Assembly: GCF_004295665.1 (NCBI RefSeq)
Contig: NZ_CP034759.1
Coordinates: forward strand, 4,154,001-4,218,000
Direction of reading: 5' to 3'
Length of the DNA stretch: 64,000 bases
Source: Litorilituus sediminis
GTDB taxonomy: Bacteria; Pseudomonadota; Gammaproteobacteria; Enterobacterales; Alteromonadaceae
Position numbers and translations under genes: made by a program
In this document: positions 31,100 through 42,100 of the stretch, piece by piece
Numbering within the stretch: the stretch's first letter is position 1
Layout of the letters: each line of letters begins with the position of its first letter
The notes under the pieces: generated by a model
Seen by the model: only the letters and a program-made list of their open reading frames with translations
Told to the model about the DNA's origin: nothing
Databases searched by the model: none

Positions 31100-31471
31100 A
31101 TGAAAAAATCATTATTAGCTTTATTGGTTGCCGCACCTTTAGCATTAACTTTATCAGGTTGTGTTATTTCAGTTAAAGATGGTGAAATTGATCACAGCTT
31201 TATGTCAGATCATGAAGATAGAGCCTATTCAAATCGCAAAAAGATCGCAAAAGTCCAGTTAGGGTCAAGTTTTGCTGATATGCAAGAAACCTTGGGGGTT
31301 GCAGATTTTTCAGAAACCTATACTGACGGGGAGCAAACGGTACGAGTGCTATATTATCGCACGCAACGTAAACATAAAGATGGTTTAACAACGAAAGATG
31401 AATGTACTTATTTACAGTTTGTTGATGGCTCACTGGTTCAGACAGGCAATGGTGATGAATACAAACGATAA
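31100..31471 (+). CDS. DUF3192-family lipoprotein
   Basis: 123 aa. Signal peptide with lipobox LSGC (cysteine at residue 21), so probably a lipoprotein; the +2 residue is valine, favouring the outer membrane. The mature domain carries KVQLGSSFADMQETLGVADF and VLYYRTQRKHKDGLTTKDECTYLQFVDG, shared with the membrane-anchored paralogue at 22558. The function is unknown. The ribosome binding site is AAAGGGA. A terminator-like hairpin follows. Confidence 0.8.
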   Translation: MKKSLLALLVAAPLALTLSGCVISVKDGEIDHSFMSDHEDRAYSNRKKIAKVQLGSSFADMQETLGVADFSETYTDGEQTVRVLYYRTQRKHKDGLTTKDECTYLQFVDGSLVQTGNGDEYKR

Positions 31472-31492
31472 TTTAGCCCGTTAGTAAAAAAT

Positions 31493-31516
31493 CAGCCTCG
31501 CAAACCCGCGGGGCTG
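31493..31516 (+). terminator. Probable terminator after the DUF3192 lipoprotein gene
   Basis: CAGCCTCG pairs with CGGGGCTG (one G-T) around an eight-base loop. Only a weak T run follows. Confidence 0.55.
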
Positions 31517-31663
31517 AATTGTTTTACATGATTAATATATAAGCTGAAATTTTATCTCTATAATTAAATTTGACCTGATTTAAATTATGCTGGTAAGGTG
31601 CATAGTTGATTTTGTTGATAAATCTAACGTAATTAATCCACCATATAGAGTTGGAGAGTTAAA

Positions 31664-32302
31664 ATGACAGACACGGTTTCTAGCATCGAAGATGTTGAGG
31701 TTAAAGCCACCTATTTAAATGCCCATGAGCTAAAGTTAGCGGCTTCATTGTTATATCAAGCCTATCATGATGATCCTGTCTTTTTAGAAATCTTTAACGG
31801 TAATAAAGCTGATTATGAACAAAGATTAAGAGCGGCGATACGTGAAGAGCTAAACGCGTTTTGGCAAGCCAATCAACCTATGGTTGGTTTATATTTAGGC
31901 GAAACTATGGTCGGCGTTGCCTGTTTAAATAGCCCTGATGAGACGTTATCAAGTGAGCGCTTTTGGCACTGGCGTTTAAAAATGTTGTTAAATGCAGGCT
32001 ATTTTAGTACCAAGCAAATGATCCAAAAAGAGCAAGCAGTGTTTTCTGCTGTGCCGTTAAAGAAGTTTCATTTATTATCTTTTATCGCAGTGCACCCGTT
32101 GCATCAACAGCATGGTTTTGGTCACTATTTAATGGCTGCTGTTAACACTGTACTTGATGAACACCCAGACAGTGAAGGTGTTGCTGTGTATGCAACCTCA
32201 GGAAAATTTAAATCGTTTTTTGAGAATGTCGATTATCAAACTGTTGCTGAAGTGAATGTTGGCGATGTATCAGGCGCTGTCATGGTGCATTATCGCAAGT
32301 AA
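31664..32302 (+). CDS. GNAT-family acetyltransferase
   Basis: 212 aa. The acetyl-CoA binding region is FIAVHPLHQQHGFGHYLMAAV (in part), with the Q/RxxGxG/A loop read as QHGFGH. It is preceded by a VGVACL strand and followed by YATSGKFKSFFENVDYQ, usual for motif B. The substrate is unknown. The start has GGAGAG upstream. It stands alone and is convergent with the first S8 protease across a shared terminator. Confidence 0.85.
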   Translation: MTDTVSSIEDVEVKATYLNAHELKLAASLLYQAYHDDPVFLEIFNGNKADYEQRLRAAIREELNAFWQANQPMVGLYLGETMVGVACLNSPDETLSSERFWHWRLKMLLNAGYFSTKQMIQKEQAVFSAVPLKKFHLLSFIAVHPLHQQHGFGHYLMAAVNTVLDEHPDSEGVAVYATSGKFKSFFENVDYQTVAEVNVGDVSGAVMVHYRK

Positions 32303-32340
32303 CTGTTAAGTGGTTTAATTGTGCTTGTTTATTACTTATA

Positions 32341-32374
32341 TAGGCACAGAATTATTATAGGCACAGAATTATTA
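32341..32374 (+). repeat. 17-bp direct repeat
   Basis: TAGGCACAGAATTATTA occurs twice in tandem in the gap between the acetyltransferase gene and the terminator. Confidence 0.85.
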
Positions 32375-32413
32375 AAGCCAAAAGCAATCAAGTTGATTCC
32401 TTTTGGCTTTTTT
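32374..32413. terminator. Bidirectional terminator between acetyltransferase and S8 protease genes
   Basis: AAAGCCAAAAG pairs with CTTTTGGCTTT, with an inner AATCAA/TTGATT pair. T runs extend in the plus direction. Confidence 0.85.
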
Positions 32414-32460
32414 TATGTTAGCTGAGCCACCCTAATGTATTCACTTTAGGGGGCAAGCTA

Positions 32461-34848
32461 TTAAGGGTTATACACTACATCTAATGAAAGCCCGCTAACA
32501 GCAGAGTAGCCGTAAATACCTATGTGCCAAGTATCTGCAACTGGGTTAGTAAATGAACAGCTTTCAGTATTACCACTTTTATAGGGACGACAGTCATAGC
32601 TAGAGCTTGTTGGCTGTGCACCACGTTTAATATATAAGTCGGCATCACCTGTGCCACCACTAATATTAAAGTCTAGTGTTGACATACCGGCTGGCACATC
32701 AATAGTGTAGTATTTCCACGCTCTACGGCTAATGCTGATATCAGATACGTTTGCACTACCACCCGTTGCGCCACCTGATGAACCACCAGAATTATCTGTG
32801 TAACTTGCCGTTAGTGAAACACCTGAGAAGCTTGAGTAAGCGACAAGCTTAACATGATAGGTACCTGCTTGGGCTGAGGCGATAGGACAGCTTTCGCTAT
32901 TGCCACTTTTATAAGGGCGACAATCATAGCTGCTGCTCGTTGGTGCTGAGCCAAATTTAACGTATAGATCAGCATCACCTGTGCCGCCAGAGATATCAAA
33001 GGTTAAGTCAGTAGCATTTGCAGGAACTTCAAGGGTAAAGCTTAACTCTTGGCCACTTGCTGCTGAAAGGTTAGTTTTAGCTACACCATTTTCTAAGCTA
33101 TTACCGCTACTTGGTGGTGGAGTTGTGCCGCCATCGCCACAAGCATTTGCTAACGCATCGGATGCGGCTTTCGCTTGTACTAGACCATAACCAGTTTTAT
33201 CATCTCGTCCAGCTGATTCTAAATCAACGGCAGTTGATTTTAACGCATTACGTACTTGTGTCGCAGTACAGTTAGGATTGTTACTCCATACTAATGCTGC
33301 GACACCGGCAACATGAGGCGTAGCCATAGAAGTACCATTATAATAAGCATGGTCTTGGTTCGCACTAACATTTAGGCTGACATTGCTACCTAATTGGCTG
33401 GCTAATTGTTGACTTAATGTTCTGTTCACCGATACGGTTGGAACATTTACAGCACTTGTGCCATCTACTAAGAATGGGTTTTGTAACCCGGGTCTTTCGC
33501 TATTACTGTATACGATAATACCTGCAGCGCCAGCATCAGCACAGGCTTTAGCAGGATTGATTTCAGGGTAGTTGCTACCTTTTTGATTGTCATTACGTTC
33601 TGCTAAACAAATATTTCCTGAAACATTGCTGCTACAGTTGTAGCTGCTACCTGAAATAGTACAGCTTGCTAAAATACCTGAGGCTGTACCGTTGACATCG
33701 CTTATAGAGTAACTGCCACCACTTTCAACATACCTACTTTGAGGAACAACTTCATCATTTGCATAAGTGTTTGAGCCGATAGTGATTGAGCCTAATCGTC
33801 CGTCTCCTGCAACGGTTGATAAAATCGCTTCACCAGGCGCGGCAATTTCCACTTGGCTAGTATATTGTGAAAATTCAGCGTGTTGACCATTTTGATCAAC
33901 AGCACCTACTGCCATAACAACGTCATAAGATGCCGGATAAGATAAGGTGGCATTACCATCATTGCCTGAGGCAGCAATTAATAATACGCCGGTATCTGCC
34001 GCCGCTTGTAGCGCATTTTTTTCAGTATTTGAAGAGCCTGAGCCACCAAGACTCATGTTAACGACCTTAGCACCATTATTGACACAAGTATCGACCGCAT
34101 CAGATAAATCACCCGAGTAACCCCAGCCGCTTTCATTAAATACTTTAACAATATGTAAATTAACATTGGTGTTAGGTAAGATACCAACCACGCCTTCACT
34201 GTTGTTTACCGCTGCTATGGTACCTGCAACATGAGTACCGTGCGAGCCACCCGCTTGATACCAGTTACCTGTACCTGAGTTATTGGTACCTGTTGCGTTA
34301 TTCGCATTAAGGTCTGGGTTTGATTGTTGATAGCCTGAGTCGATAATACATACCGTCATATTCGCAGCATCAGTATCTGCTAATAAGTCAGATTGAGTAT
34401 TACTGATCCCCCAAGGCTCATTTTGTGAGAATAAAAAACGCTGATAATCCGGTTCAATTGATTCAACCGCAGGGTGTCTGCGCATTTGCTCAAGTAGCTT
34501 TTCAATGTCTTTAACATGTTTTAGCTCGCCCATTGAAATTACATGGCTACCACTTTTTAATACTTTGACGTGTGCTAAATCTAGACCGACTTTTTTGGCT
34601 AAACCAGGTGGTATAAAAGGACCATGCTTCTTATCTTTAAAAGTAATAATTAACTGATCAGTATAGTCATTACGGTTTAATTTTTGTTGCTCACGCCACG
34701 TTGCAAAGTCAGCTTGTGCTGATTTCTGTTGTGATACTGCCTTGGCTGCACTTTTTAAATTCGCCGGCGCTGAAAGTACGCTTGTGCTGGTAGCAGCAAC
34801 AATCGCTATGGTTAGCGTATTTAGCAGGTATTTATTTTGACTCTTCAT
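32461..34848 (-). CDS. Secreted S8 (subtilisin-type) serine protease with PA insert and two PPC domains
   Basis: 795 aa. Signal peptide (residues 1-26), inhibitor I9-like propeptide (about 60-140), then the S8 domain with catalytic Asp170 (IIDSGYQ), His203 (HGTHVAG) and Ser507 (GTSMATPHVAG). A long insert between His and Ser (about 370-490) looks like a PA domain. Two C-terminal PPC domains follow (about 575-670 and 700-795), each with GTGDADLY. PPC domains are normally trimmed during or after secretion. It probably degrades extracellular protein. It is divergent from the next S8 gene. Confidence 0.95.
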   Translation of the reverse strand: MKSQNKYLLNTLTIAIVAATSTSVLSAPANLKSAAKAVSQQKSAQADFATWREQQKLNRNDYTDQLIITFKDKKHGPFIPPGLAKKVGLDLAHVKVLKSGSHVISMGELKHVKDIEKLLEQMRRHPAVESIEPDYQRFLFSQNEPWGISNTQSDLLADTDAANMTVCIIDSGYQQSNPDLNANNATGTNNSGTGNWYQAGGSHGTHVAGTIAAVNNSEGVVGILPNTNVNLHIVKVFNESGWGYSGDLSDAVDTCVNNGAKVVNMSLGGSGSSNTEKNALQAAADTGVLLIAASGNDGNATLSYPASYDVVMAVGAVDQNGQHAEFSQYTSQVEIAAPGEAILSTVAGDGRLGSITIGSNTYANDEVVPQSRYVESGGSYSISDVNGTASGILASCTISGSSYNCSSNVSGNICLAERNDNQKGSNYPEINPAKACADAGAAGIIVYSNSERPGLQNPFLVDGTSAVNVPTVSVNRTLSQQLASQLGSNVSLNVSANQDHAYYNGTSMATPHVAGVAALVWSNNPNCTATQVRNALKSTAVDLESAGRDDKTGYGLVQAKAASDALANACGDGGTTPPPSSGNSLENGVAKTNLSAASGQELSFTLEVPANATDLTFDISGGTGDADLYVKFGSAPTSSSYDCRPYKSGNSESCPIASAQAGTYHVKLVAYSSFSGVSLTASYTDNSGGSSGGATGGSANVSDISISRRAWKYYTIDVPAGMSTLDFNISGGTGDADLYIKRGAQPTSSSYDCRPYKSGNTESCSFTNPVADTWHIGIYGYSAVSGLSLDVVYNP

Positions 34849-35259
34849 TTAATGGTGTCTCCATTATGTTTTTAGATGAGAGATAGCTTTTCGCTATTCT
34901 TGTTTTTTTGTTAGTGATTGAAGTCACTTCAACCTTATTCATCTTGTAATTTATCTGGACTTACCACTAGTAAATAACAGACGTTTATTCGCGACTTTAC
35001 GACGAGGAAAGGAAAAATTTAAATTTTATCTATTTATTTAAGTGTTTGATTTTTACGTGTTACTTTTGCTTGTGACGTTTTTGTACGAAAACCTGTCGTG
35101 ATTTTACTAGGTGCGCTTTGCTAGTTAGGTAGTATCGATAGCACTTGCAGTTAGGACGCACTTCAATGTCATAACAATAATAATATGAAGATGCAGAATG
35201 GATGCTGAATTAATTATAAATCTAATAATAAAACATACCCTCGGGTGGAGAGAAGATAG
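34849..35259. promoter_or_regulatory. Divergent promoter region of two S8 protease genes
   Basis: A 411-base AT-rich gap between divergent starts. Each gene has a good GGAG ribosome binding site near its ATG. I see no clear -35/-10 pair, palindrome or RNA structure that I could defend. Shared regulation of both proteases from here is plausible. Confidence 0.4.
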
Positions 35260-37092
35260 ATGAAACTTTCAAAATTTACGAGTTCAATGGTAGCAGTTGC
35301 AATTTCAGGTGTATTTAGCGCACAAGCTGCAGACGATAGATACATTATTCAAGTAGACAACAACAGCAAAGGTATTGTTAAAGCACTAGCAAAAAAAGTG
35401 GGTGGTGAGCTTAAAGTAGAAGGTAATGGCTTTATTGCTGCTTCATTTAACGGTAAAGATTTATCACAAGTTAAAGGTTTATTAAATAATCCACACGTAA
35501 AAGTTGTTGAAGAAGATCAACGTCGTATGCCATTAGCTGCCTATAGTGATGATGCTGGTAACCCGATGACATCACAATTAACGCCTTATGCAGTTTATCA
35601 GTCACAAGCCGATCAAGTGAATTTTAATGCGTCAGCGGGTATGAAAGTTTGTGTTATTGATTCAGGTTTAGATCGTTCAAACCCAGATTTTGCTTGGAAT
35701 AACATTACTGGTGATAATGATTCAGGTACAGGCAACTGGGATGAGCACGGTGGTCCACACGGTACTCATGTTGCTGGTACTATTGGTGCAGCAGATAACA
35801 ATGTTGGTGTTGTTGGTATGGCACCTGGCGTTGATATGCATATTATTAAAGTATTTAACGCTGACGGTTGGGGCTACTCTTCTGACCTTGCTTATGCTGC
35901 GGAAAAATGTAGTGCAGCAGGCGCTAACATTATTAGCATGAGCCTTGGTGGTGGTGGTGCAAACAGCACTGAAGAAAACGCCTTTAAGGCCTTTACTAAT
36001 GATGGTGGTTTAGTACTAGCTGCAGCAGGTAATGACGGTAACAATGTTCGTTCTTATCCAGCGGGTTACTCTTCAGTTATGATGGTTGGTGCAAATGATG
36101 CTGACAACAATATTGCTGATTTCTCACAATTTCCAAGCTGTACAGTAACAGGTGGTAAAGGTAAAAACCGTACTACATCAACTGATGAAACAATTTGTGT
36201 TGAAGTAACCGCAGGTGGTGTTGATACTTTATCAACTTACCCAGCAGATATGGCAACCAGTGCTTCAATGTCAGCTGATGGTCAAGCCTTTGCTTCATCT
36301 TCAATGGAAAATGCAGGTAATGCATCAGGTAATACTTACTATATGGGTACTGCCGAAGCAACAGACTCTGGCGCTAATGGTAATATTTGTGTTATTGACC
36401 GTGGTAACATCTCGTTCCATGACAAAGTACAAAACTGTGAAAACTCAGGCGGTGTAGGCGCTATTATTATCAATAATGAAGCGGGTATGTTATATGCTAC
36501 GCTTGGTGATACAAACGCAACTAGCATTCCTGCTGTTGGTGCGGCTTTTGAAGATAGAAGCGCACTATTAGCGGCGTCTACTGCAGATATTGCCATTGGT
36601 ACAAGTGACTACGGCTTTATGAGTGGTACATCAATGGCGACTCCTGCTGTTTCTGGTATTGCTGCGTTAGTATGGTCTAATCACAATGGTTGTACGGGTA
36701 CTGAAATTCGTGAAGCATTAAAAGCAACGGCTCAAGATGCTGGTAGTGCAGGTCATGATGTTTATTTCGGCCATGGTATTGTTAAAGCAAAAGCTGCAAG
36801 TGATTACTTAACAGCAAATGGCTGTGGTGGTGATGTAACTCCACCTCCTACTGGTGGTGATATTACATTGAGCATTTCGACTTCAACGAGTAAGCGTAAG
36901 ACCAATGTTACTTTATCTTGGACAGATGCAACAACTGCTAACGTTGACATTTACCGTAATGGTTCGCTATTAGGTTCTACAGCTAATGACGGTTCATACA
37001 CAGAGAGCTTTAGAAAGTCAGGTTCTTACACATACAAAGTATGTGACCAAGGAACAGACAACTGTTCAAATGAGCAATCTGTTTCTTTCTAA
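35260..37092 (+). CDS. Secreted S8 serine protease with PA insert and C-terminal Ig/FnIII-like domain
   Basis: 610 aa. Signal peptide 1-23, short I9-like propeptide (DRYIIQVD to about residue 90), S8 domain with Asp134 (VIDSGLD), His167 (HGTHVAG) and Ser458 (GTSMATPAVSG). A PA-type insert lies at about 300-430 with cysteines that may form disulfides. After a PPPTGG linker (about 525) comes a small beta domain (ITLSISTSTSKRKTNVTLSW to the end) instead of PPC. Secretion is expected via Sec and a type II pathway. It is related to, but clearly distinct from, its divergent neighbour. Confidence 0.95.
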   Translation: MKLSKFTSSMVAVAISGVFSAQAADDRYIIQVDNNSKGIVKALAKKVGGELKVEGNGFIAASFNGKDLSQVKGLLNNPHVKVVEEDQRRMPLAAYSDDAGNPMTSQLTPYAVYQSQADQVNFNASAGMKVCVIDSGLDRSNPDFAWNNITGDNDSGTGNWDEHGGPHGTHVAGTIGAADNNVGVVGMAPGVDMHIIKVFNADGWGYSSDLAYAAEKCSAAGANIISMSLGGGGANSTEENAFKAFTNDGGLVLAAAGNDGNNVRSYPAGYSSVMMVGANDADNNIADFSQFPSCTVTGGKGKNRTTSTDETICVEVTAGGVDTLSTYPADMATSASMSADGQAFASSSMENAGNASGNTYYMGTAEATDSGANGNICVIDRGNISFHDKVQNCENSGGVGAIIINNEAGMLYATLGDTNATSIPAVGAAFEDRSALLAASTADIAIGTSDYGFMSGTSMATPAVSGIAALVWSNHNGCTGTEIREALKATAQDAGSAGHDVYFGHGIVKAKAASDYLTANGCGGDVTPPPTGGDITLSISTSTSKRKTNVTLSWTDATTANVDIYRNGSLLGSTANDGSYTESFRKSGSYTYKVCDQGTDNCSNEQSVSF

Positions 37093-37110
37093 TTACCTTA
37101 GGTAAATAAT

Positions 37111-37143
37111 AATATCCAGCTTGCTTTTAGTAAGCTGGATATT
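37111..37143 (+). terminator. Hairpin after the second S8 protease gene
   Basis: AATATCCAGCTT and AAGCTGGATATT are perfect 12-base complements around a nine-base loop. No T run follows, so termination is only probable. Confidence 0.55.
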
Positions 37144-37335
37144 GTCGTTTAAGCGATAAAGTAATTCTGTTGTAGTAAGAAATTACCTTTTTATTAGTTG
37201 ACATATGCCGTCATATCTCGCTATGTTGCATAGTCTACCTCTAATTAACGATATATTAACAAATGTAATACTGTATATCATTTTTGAGTTGCTTGTCGTT
37301 TTGGGCCACTAGTTGTAATAAATATAGGAGAGGTT

Positions 37336-39063
37336 ATGAAATCTTCCGCTTATTTAAGAATAATAAAACCGAGTTTAGTCATCATACTCGCTTTGATGTT
37401 GCTGATTGGCTTGGCATCATTGAAATGGAATAATGAAAATACACTAAGTCAGTCATATATTATTTCAGCAAAGGATTACGATGGTCTGAAAAGTAAGTTA
37501 GCGCAATTAAAGTTAACCACTAGCCATGAATTAAGCATTATTAATGCGGTTGCTGCAAATTTAACACAAGCGCAATTAGCATTATTAAAGCAATCAATTA
37601 ATGTGGATGTAACGCCTAATTACAGTGTTGAGTTGGCAGCAAATAATGGCTGGCGTAAGGGGCAACGTCGCTGGCAACCTGAAGCAACAGTAGCGCAGTT
37701 TATTGAAGCAGGTGAGGCACATAGTAGTCGTAATTTTGGTGATGGCGTAACCATTGGCTTTTTGGACACAGGTTTAGATCAACTATCAGGCTTATCAACT
37801 GATTTATATGGTAAAGATAAAGCCTGGGGTACCTATGATGCGATTAATAATAGCGTGCATAACTATGACGATGAGGCCAACGGCCATGGCACACATGTAG
37901 CTAGCATAGCTGGCAACAGTGATTTTGATATTAACGGTAAATTATATGGTGTAGCACCGAATGCAGCTATTGTCGGTATCAAGGCGTTTGATTATGAAGG
38001 TAAGGCGACTTATGCCGATGTTATTCGTGGTATTGAATGGGCACTGCAAGTAAAAGATGATATCAATTTACGTGTGTTAAATATGTCCTTCAGTGGCCCG
38101 GTACGTTCTTTATATTGGCAGGATCCACTTAATCAAGCGGTGATGAAAGCTTGGCAAGCAGGTATTGTGGTGGTCGCTTCAGCTGGTAATAAAGGCCCTG
38201 AGCCAATGACAGTTGGGGTGCCAGGTAATGTACCTTATATTATCACGGTAGGTGCTATGACTGACTCTTATACTAAGTCACTTACAACAGATGATAAGTT
38301 AGCAAGCTTTAGCTCAGCAGGTCCGACACCATCAGGTTTTGTTAAGCCTGATGTACTTGCCCCAGGTGGTCATTTATCTGGCTTGATGTCGTTTGATTCA
38401 CAAATTGTTAATGAGCACCCAGAGTTTCACGATGGTGGCCGTTATTTTCAAATGTCAGGTACATCTCAAGCCGCAGCCGTTGTCTCAGGTGTGGTCGCTT
38501 TGATGTTAACTGAAAACCCTGCACTTACGCCTGATGATGTAAAATGTCGATTACTTGATAGTGCCCATATCGCAACTAAAGATAATGGCCAGCGTGCTTA
38601 TAGTGTTTTCCAACAAGGCGCTGGTGTTGTTAATGCAAAAGGGGCTTTAGCAACTACAGCGTCAGGGTGTGCTAACCAGTCACTAAATATCGCGAAAGAT
38701 TTAAATAATGAAAATCATTATTTTGGTCCTGCGAATATTAATGAAGACGGTAATTTTTATATAGAAGGTTTAGGTGATGAATATGTTTGGCAAAGGGATG
38801 AGCCGACATTAGATGGTAGCGCATTAATTTGGAAGGTAAACTACGAAGAACAATTTGCTGCTTGGCAAGATAATGCCACGACAGATGCATTGATTTGGAA
38901 AGTAAACTTTGAAACCGATGCGTTAATTTGGAAAGTCAACTTAGAGTCAGATGCATTAATTTGGAAAGTTAACTTGGAAACCGATGCGCTGATTTGGAAG
39001 GTGAACTTGGAAGAAAATGGCGTTTCAAATATCGCCATTAATCACTGGGTCGACCAACAATAA
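37336..39063 (+). CDS. Secreted or anchored S8 serine protease with C-terminal 11-residue tandem repeats
   Basis: 575 aa. One N-terminal hydrophobic segment (about 12-30) acts as signal peptide or anchor. The S8 domain has Asp144 (FLDTGLD), His184 (HGTHVAS) and Ser377 (GTSQAAAVVSG). There is no PPC domain. After residue about 490 the motif SALIWKVNYE appears, then four tandem copies of an 11-residue unit reading (T/S)DALIWKVN(F/L)E (residues 516-559). Ribosome binding site AGGAGAGG. It is followed by a terminator, so it is monocistronic. The repeat function is unknown. Confidence 0.93.
   Translation: MKSSAYLRIIKPSLVIILALMLLIGLASLKWNNENTLSQSYIISAKDYDGLKSKLAQLKLTTSHELSIINAVAANLTQAQLALLKQSINVDVTPNYSVELAANNGWRKGQRRWQPEATVAQFIEAGEAHSSRNFGDGVTIGFLDTGLDQLSGLSTDLYGKDKAWGTYDAINNSVHNYDDEANGHGTHVASIAGNSDFDINGKLYGVAPNAAIVGIKAFDYEGKATYADVIRGIEWALQVKDDINLRVLNMSFSGPVRSLYWQDPLNQAVMKAWQAGIVVVASAGNKGPEPMTVGVPGNVPYIITVGAMTDSYTKSLTTDDKLASFSSAGPTPSGFVKPDVLAPGGHLSGLMSFDSQIVNEHPEFHDGGRYFQMSGTSQAAAVVSGVVALMLTENPALTPDDVKCRLLDSAHIATKDNGQRAYSVFQQGAGVVNAKGALATTASGCANQSLNIAKDLNNENHYFGPANINEDGNFYIEGLGDEYVWQRDEPTLDGSALIWKVNYEEQFAAWQDNATTDALIWKVNFETDALIWKVNLESDALIWKVNLETDALIWKVNLEENGVSNIAINHWVDQQ
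38881..39012 (+). repeat. Four 33-bp tandem repeats encoding DALIWKVN units
   Basis: Four in-frame 33-bp units near the end of the third S8 protease gene. Third codon positions differ between units (for example Val as GTA, GTC, GTT and GTG) while the amino acids are almost constant. Confidence 0.95.
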
Positions 39064-39070
39064 AGCCAAT

Positions 39071-39096
39071 AAAAAGCCTCTTTTAAGAGGCTTTTT
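39071..39096 (+). terminator. Terminator after the third S8 protease gene
   Basis: AAAAAGCCTC TT pairs with AAGAGGCTTTTT around a 2-4 base loop, with a T run. Confidence 0.85.
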
Positions 39097-39138
39097 CAAT
39101 CCAGCTTATCCTCCTATAGACATACCTAGGTTATTTGT

Positions 39139-42100
39139 ATGCTCAATCGATGTATTTTTATCATTCTCTTATTGGTGAGTAACTTTGCTCTTGCCGAACA
39201 AGTCAAATTATTCAAGAGTTTTACTCCTGATAACCCGTTATCTTATCAATTTGTACGCTCAATAGTTCAGGATGATGACGGTTTTATATGGTTAGGCTCC
39301 CATGAAGGTTTACATCGATATGACGGTAAACATTTTGTGAGCTACCACCATGATGCGCAGATAGAAAATTCATTAAGCTCTGATGTTGTTAGCACTATGC
39401 TAATTGATAGCAAGCAAAGGTTCTGGGTTGCGACATCGGGCGCAGGTTTAAATTTATATCAAGAGCTGAGTAAAAATTTTCAGCATTTTTCCACCTTAAC
39501 CGAAGACGCTAAGCTGACAAATGATGTTATCAATAGTTTATTTGAAGACAGTGAAGGCAAACTTTGGATAGGTACAGAAAAAGGCTTAAATATACTTAGT
39601 GTTAAAGATAACCATTGGCATGTTCAGCAGATAGCACAAGTATTAGGTAATGAAAACAGTTTAACACACGATACTATTCATGATGTTATTCAAGTTAATA
39701 ACAATGAAGTTTGGGTGGCAACCCATGGCGGCGGTATTTCCGTATTTTCATTGCAAGGGCAGTTTATTCGAGCAATCAAATTTGGTGATAGCAATTCAAG
39801 TAGCTATAGCAATAAGTTCGTTAATTCGATGTTTTTGGATAACAAGCAGAATGTCTGGATAGGGACGGTTGATAGCGGTTTGCTGAGATATCACTTGCCG
39901 AGCAAACAATTACAGCAGTATCAATATAGTGAAAAAGATCAACATAGTATCGCCAGCAATAATATCAAAGAAATCTATCAAGATTCTAAACAGCAATTAT
40001 GGATAGCAACAGATAAAGGCTTGATAATCTATCAAGAAAATACAGATAACTTTAAGCGCTATAATCACGCTGCCACAGATCCTTTTAGCTTAAATAACGA
40101 TTTTATTTTATGCTTCTTTGAAGATAAAAATAATATGATGTGGATTGGTACATTTACCGGGGTTAATCGTTATGACCCAAATATGGCAAGTTTTCGCCAA
40201 TACAGCTCTATCAACCATCCAGCACTTAGTAATAATAATGTCACAAGCTTTAGTCAGTTAGATCCTGAGCGCATTTTATTTAGCACTTATAGTGGCGGTA
40301 TTTATCAATTATCTGTCAGTGATAATGTCATTACTCAGTTTCAGCTTGATGATTATTTTTCTGAGCTTAGGATCATGACCACTTATATTGACCATAAAAC
40401 TAATAGCCTTTGGCTTGGCACAAGAACCGATGGGCTTTATCAAATTAATTTAACGTCAAAAGCGGTCGTGCATTATCAACACGAACCAGACAATATCGAC
40501 TCTATTTCCGCTAATAGCATTACTGATATCGTTAAAGACTTAAATGGCAACATTTGGGTGGCTACTTTTCATCAGGGACTAAATAAGCTTAATAGTGATG
40601 GCAGTTTTACTCGCTATATTAAACAGCAATCTCAGCCGTCTTTGGGCCCCAGTAGTAATCATATTTTGCAGTTATTAGTCGATGTTGATGGCACTATATG
40701 GCTGGGCACTTATGGCGGCGGGCTCAATCGGTTCTTTCCTGAAAAAAATCAGTTTATTCATATAAAGAACGTAAAAGGCGAGAGTGATTCAATATCAAGT
40801 GATATCGCTTGGGTGTTACTGCAAGATAATCAAAAGAATATATGGGTCGGTACTCAGGCGGCAGGCTTGAACTTATTAAGTCATGAAAATTTTGAGCGTG
40901 AGCACTACACCTTTAGCCATTTTGATACCAAGGATGGTCTTAAAAGTAGAACGGTTTACGGTATTGCTCAAGATAAAGAAGGGGATATTTGGTTCAGTAC
41001 AAATAAAGGGCTTACTCGTTTTTCTCCGTTAAAGAATAAGTTTGTCCACTTTGATTTAAGCCATGGTTTAATTGATTTGGAATATAATCATAGTTCAGTC
41101 TTTTTAGCTGCTGATAACACGATATATTTTGGTGCGGGTAAAGGGATCAGCAGTGTTAAACCTGAAGATATTAATGGTTTATATAATGTACCTGACGTTA
41201 AGTTAACTAACGTGATGAAATTAAACGAGCCAATGTCATTTAGTAAACCCTTGACACATATTGACGCGCTAACGTTTGACTACAGTGATAACCTCATTTC
41301 ATTTGAATATGCTGGTTTAAATTATTCAAATCCAAAGGCGACCCGCTATAAATATCGGTTATTAGGCTTTGAGCAGCAATGGATAAATGCTGGAGATGCT
41401 ACTAGAGCCACGTACACGAATTTACCCCCGGGACAATATCAATTACAAATTATAGCCAGCAGTAGTGATGAGCTATGGAGTAAACCTTATCAAGTTGAAA
41501 TTAACGTAAAACCAGCACCTTGGAACACTTGGTGGGCATATTTGGCCTATGCAGTTATTATTGCCTTATCCTTATTGCTCTATGCTAAAGCCTTAAACCG
41601 CAAGTTATTACAAGAGCAGCAGCAAAAAGAATTACTCAAGCAACAGGTTGCAGAAAAAACCGAAAGATATTTATCAAAAAATACTGAGTTAGAGCATGCT
41701 AATAAGCAACTAGAAAAGGCTGCTACCATTGACAAGGTGACAGGTATTAAGAGTCGCCGCTATTTAGATATTTATATTGAACAAGCCAGCCAGTTGATGA
41801 ATAATATCCACCAAAACCTACTGCCTATTCAACGTAGTGTGCTGCCAAGGCTTTATATTGTTATGGTGCGTATCAATGATATGTCGACAATATCTAATAG
41901 CCAGCTCATTAACTTAACCGATCTTTTACTATACAGTAGAAACCCTGAGGATCTCGTTATTCGTTGGGCAGATGACACCTTTGCCATTATTGGTTATGAA
42001 AAAGAAAACAGCGCTGCTGAATTATCTCATAGTTTGGCGAAAAAGTTGCCAAGTGCCTTTGAAAACCAAGTTTGTCTTAGCTTAGCCTATTCTTTTTATC

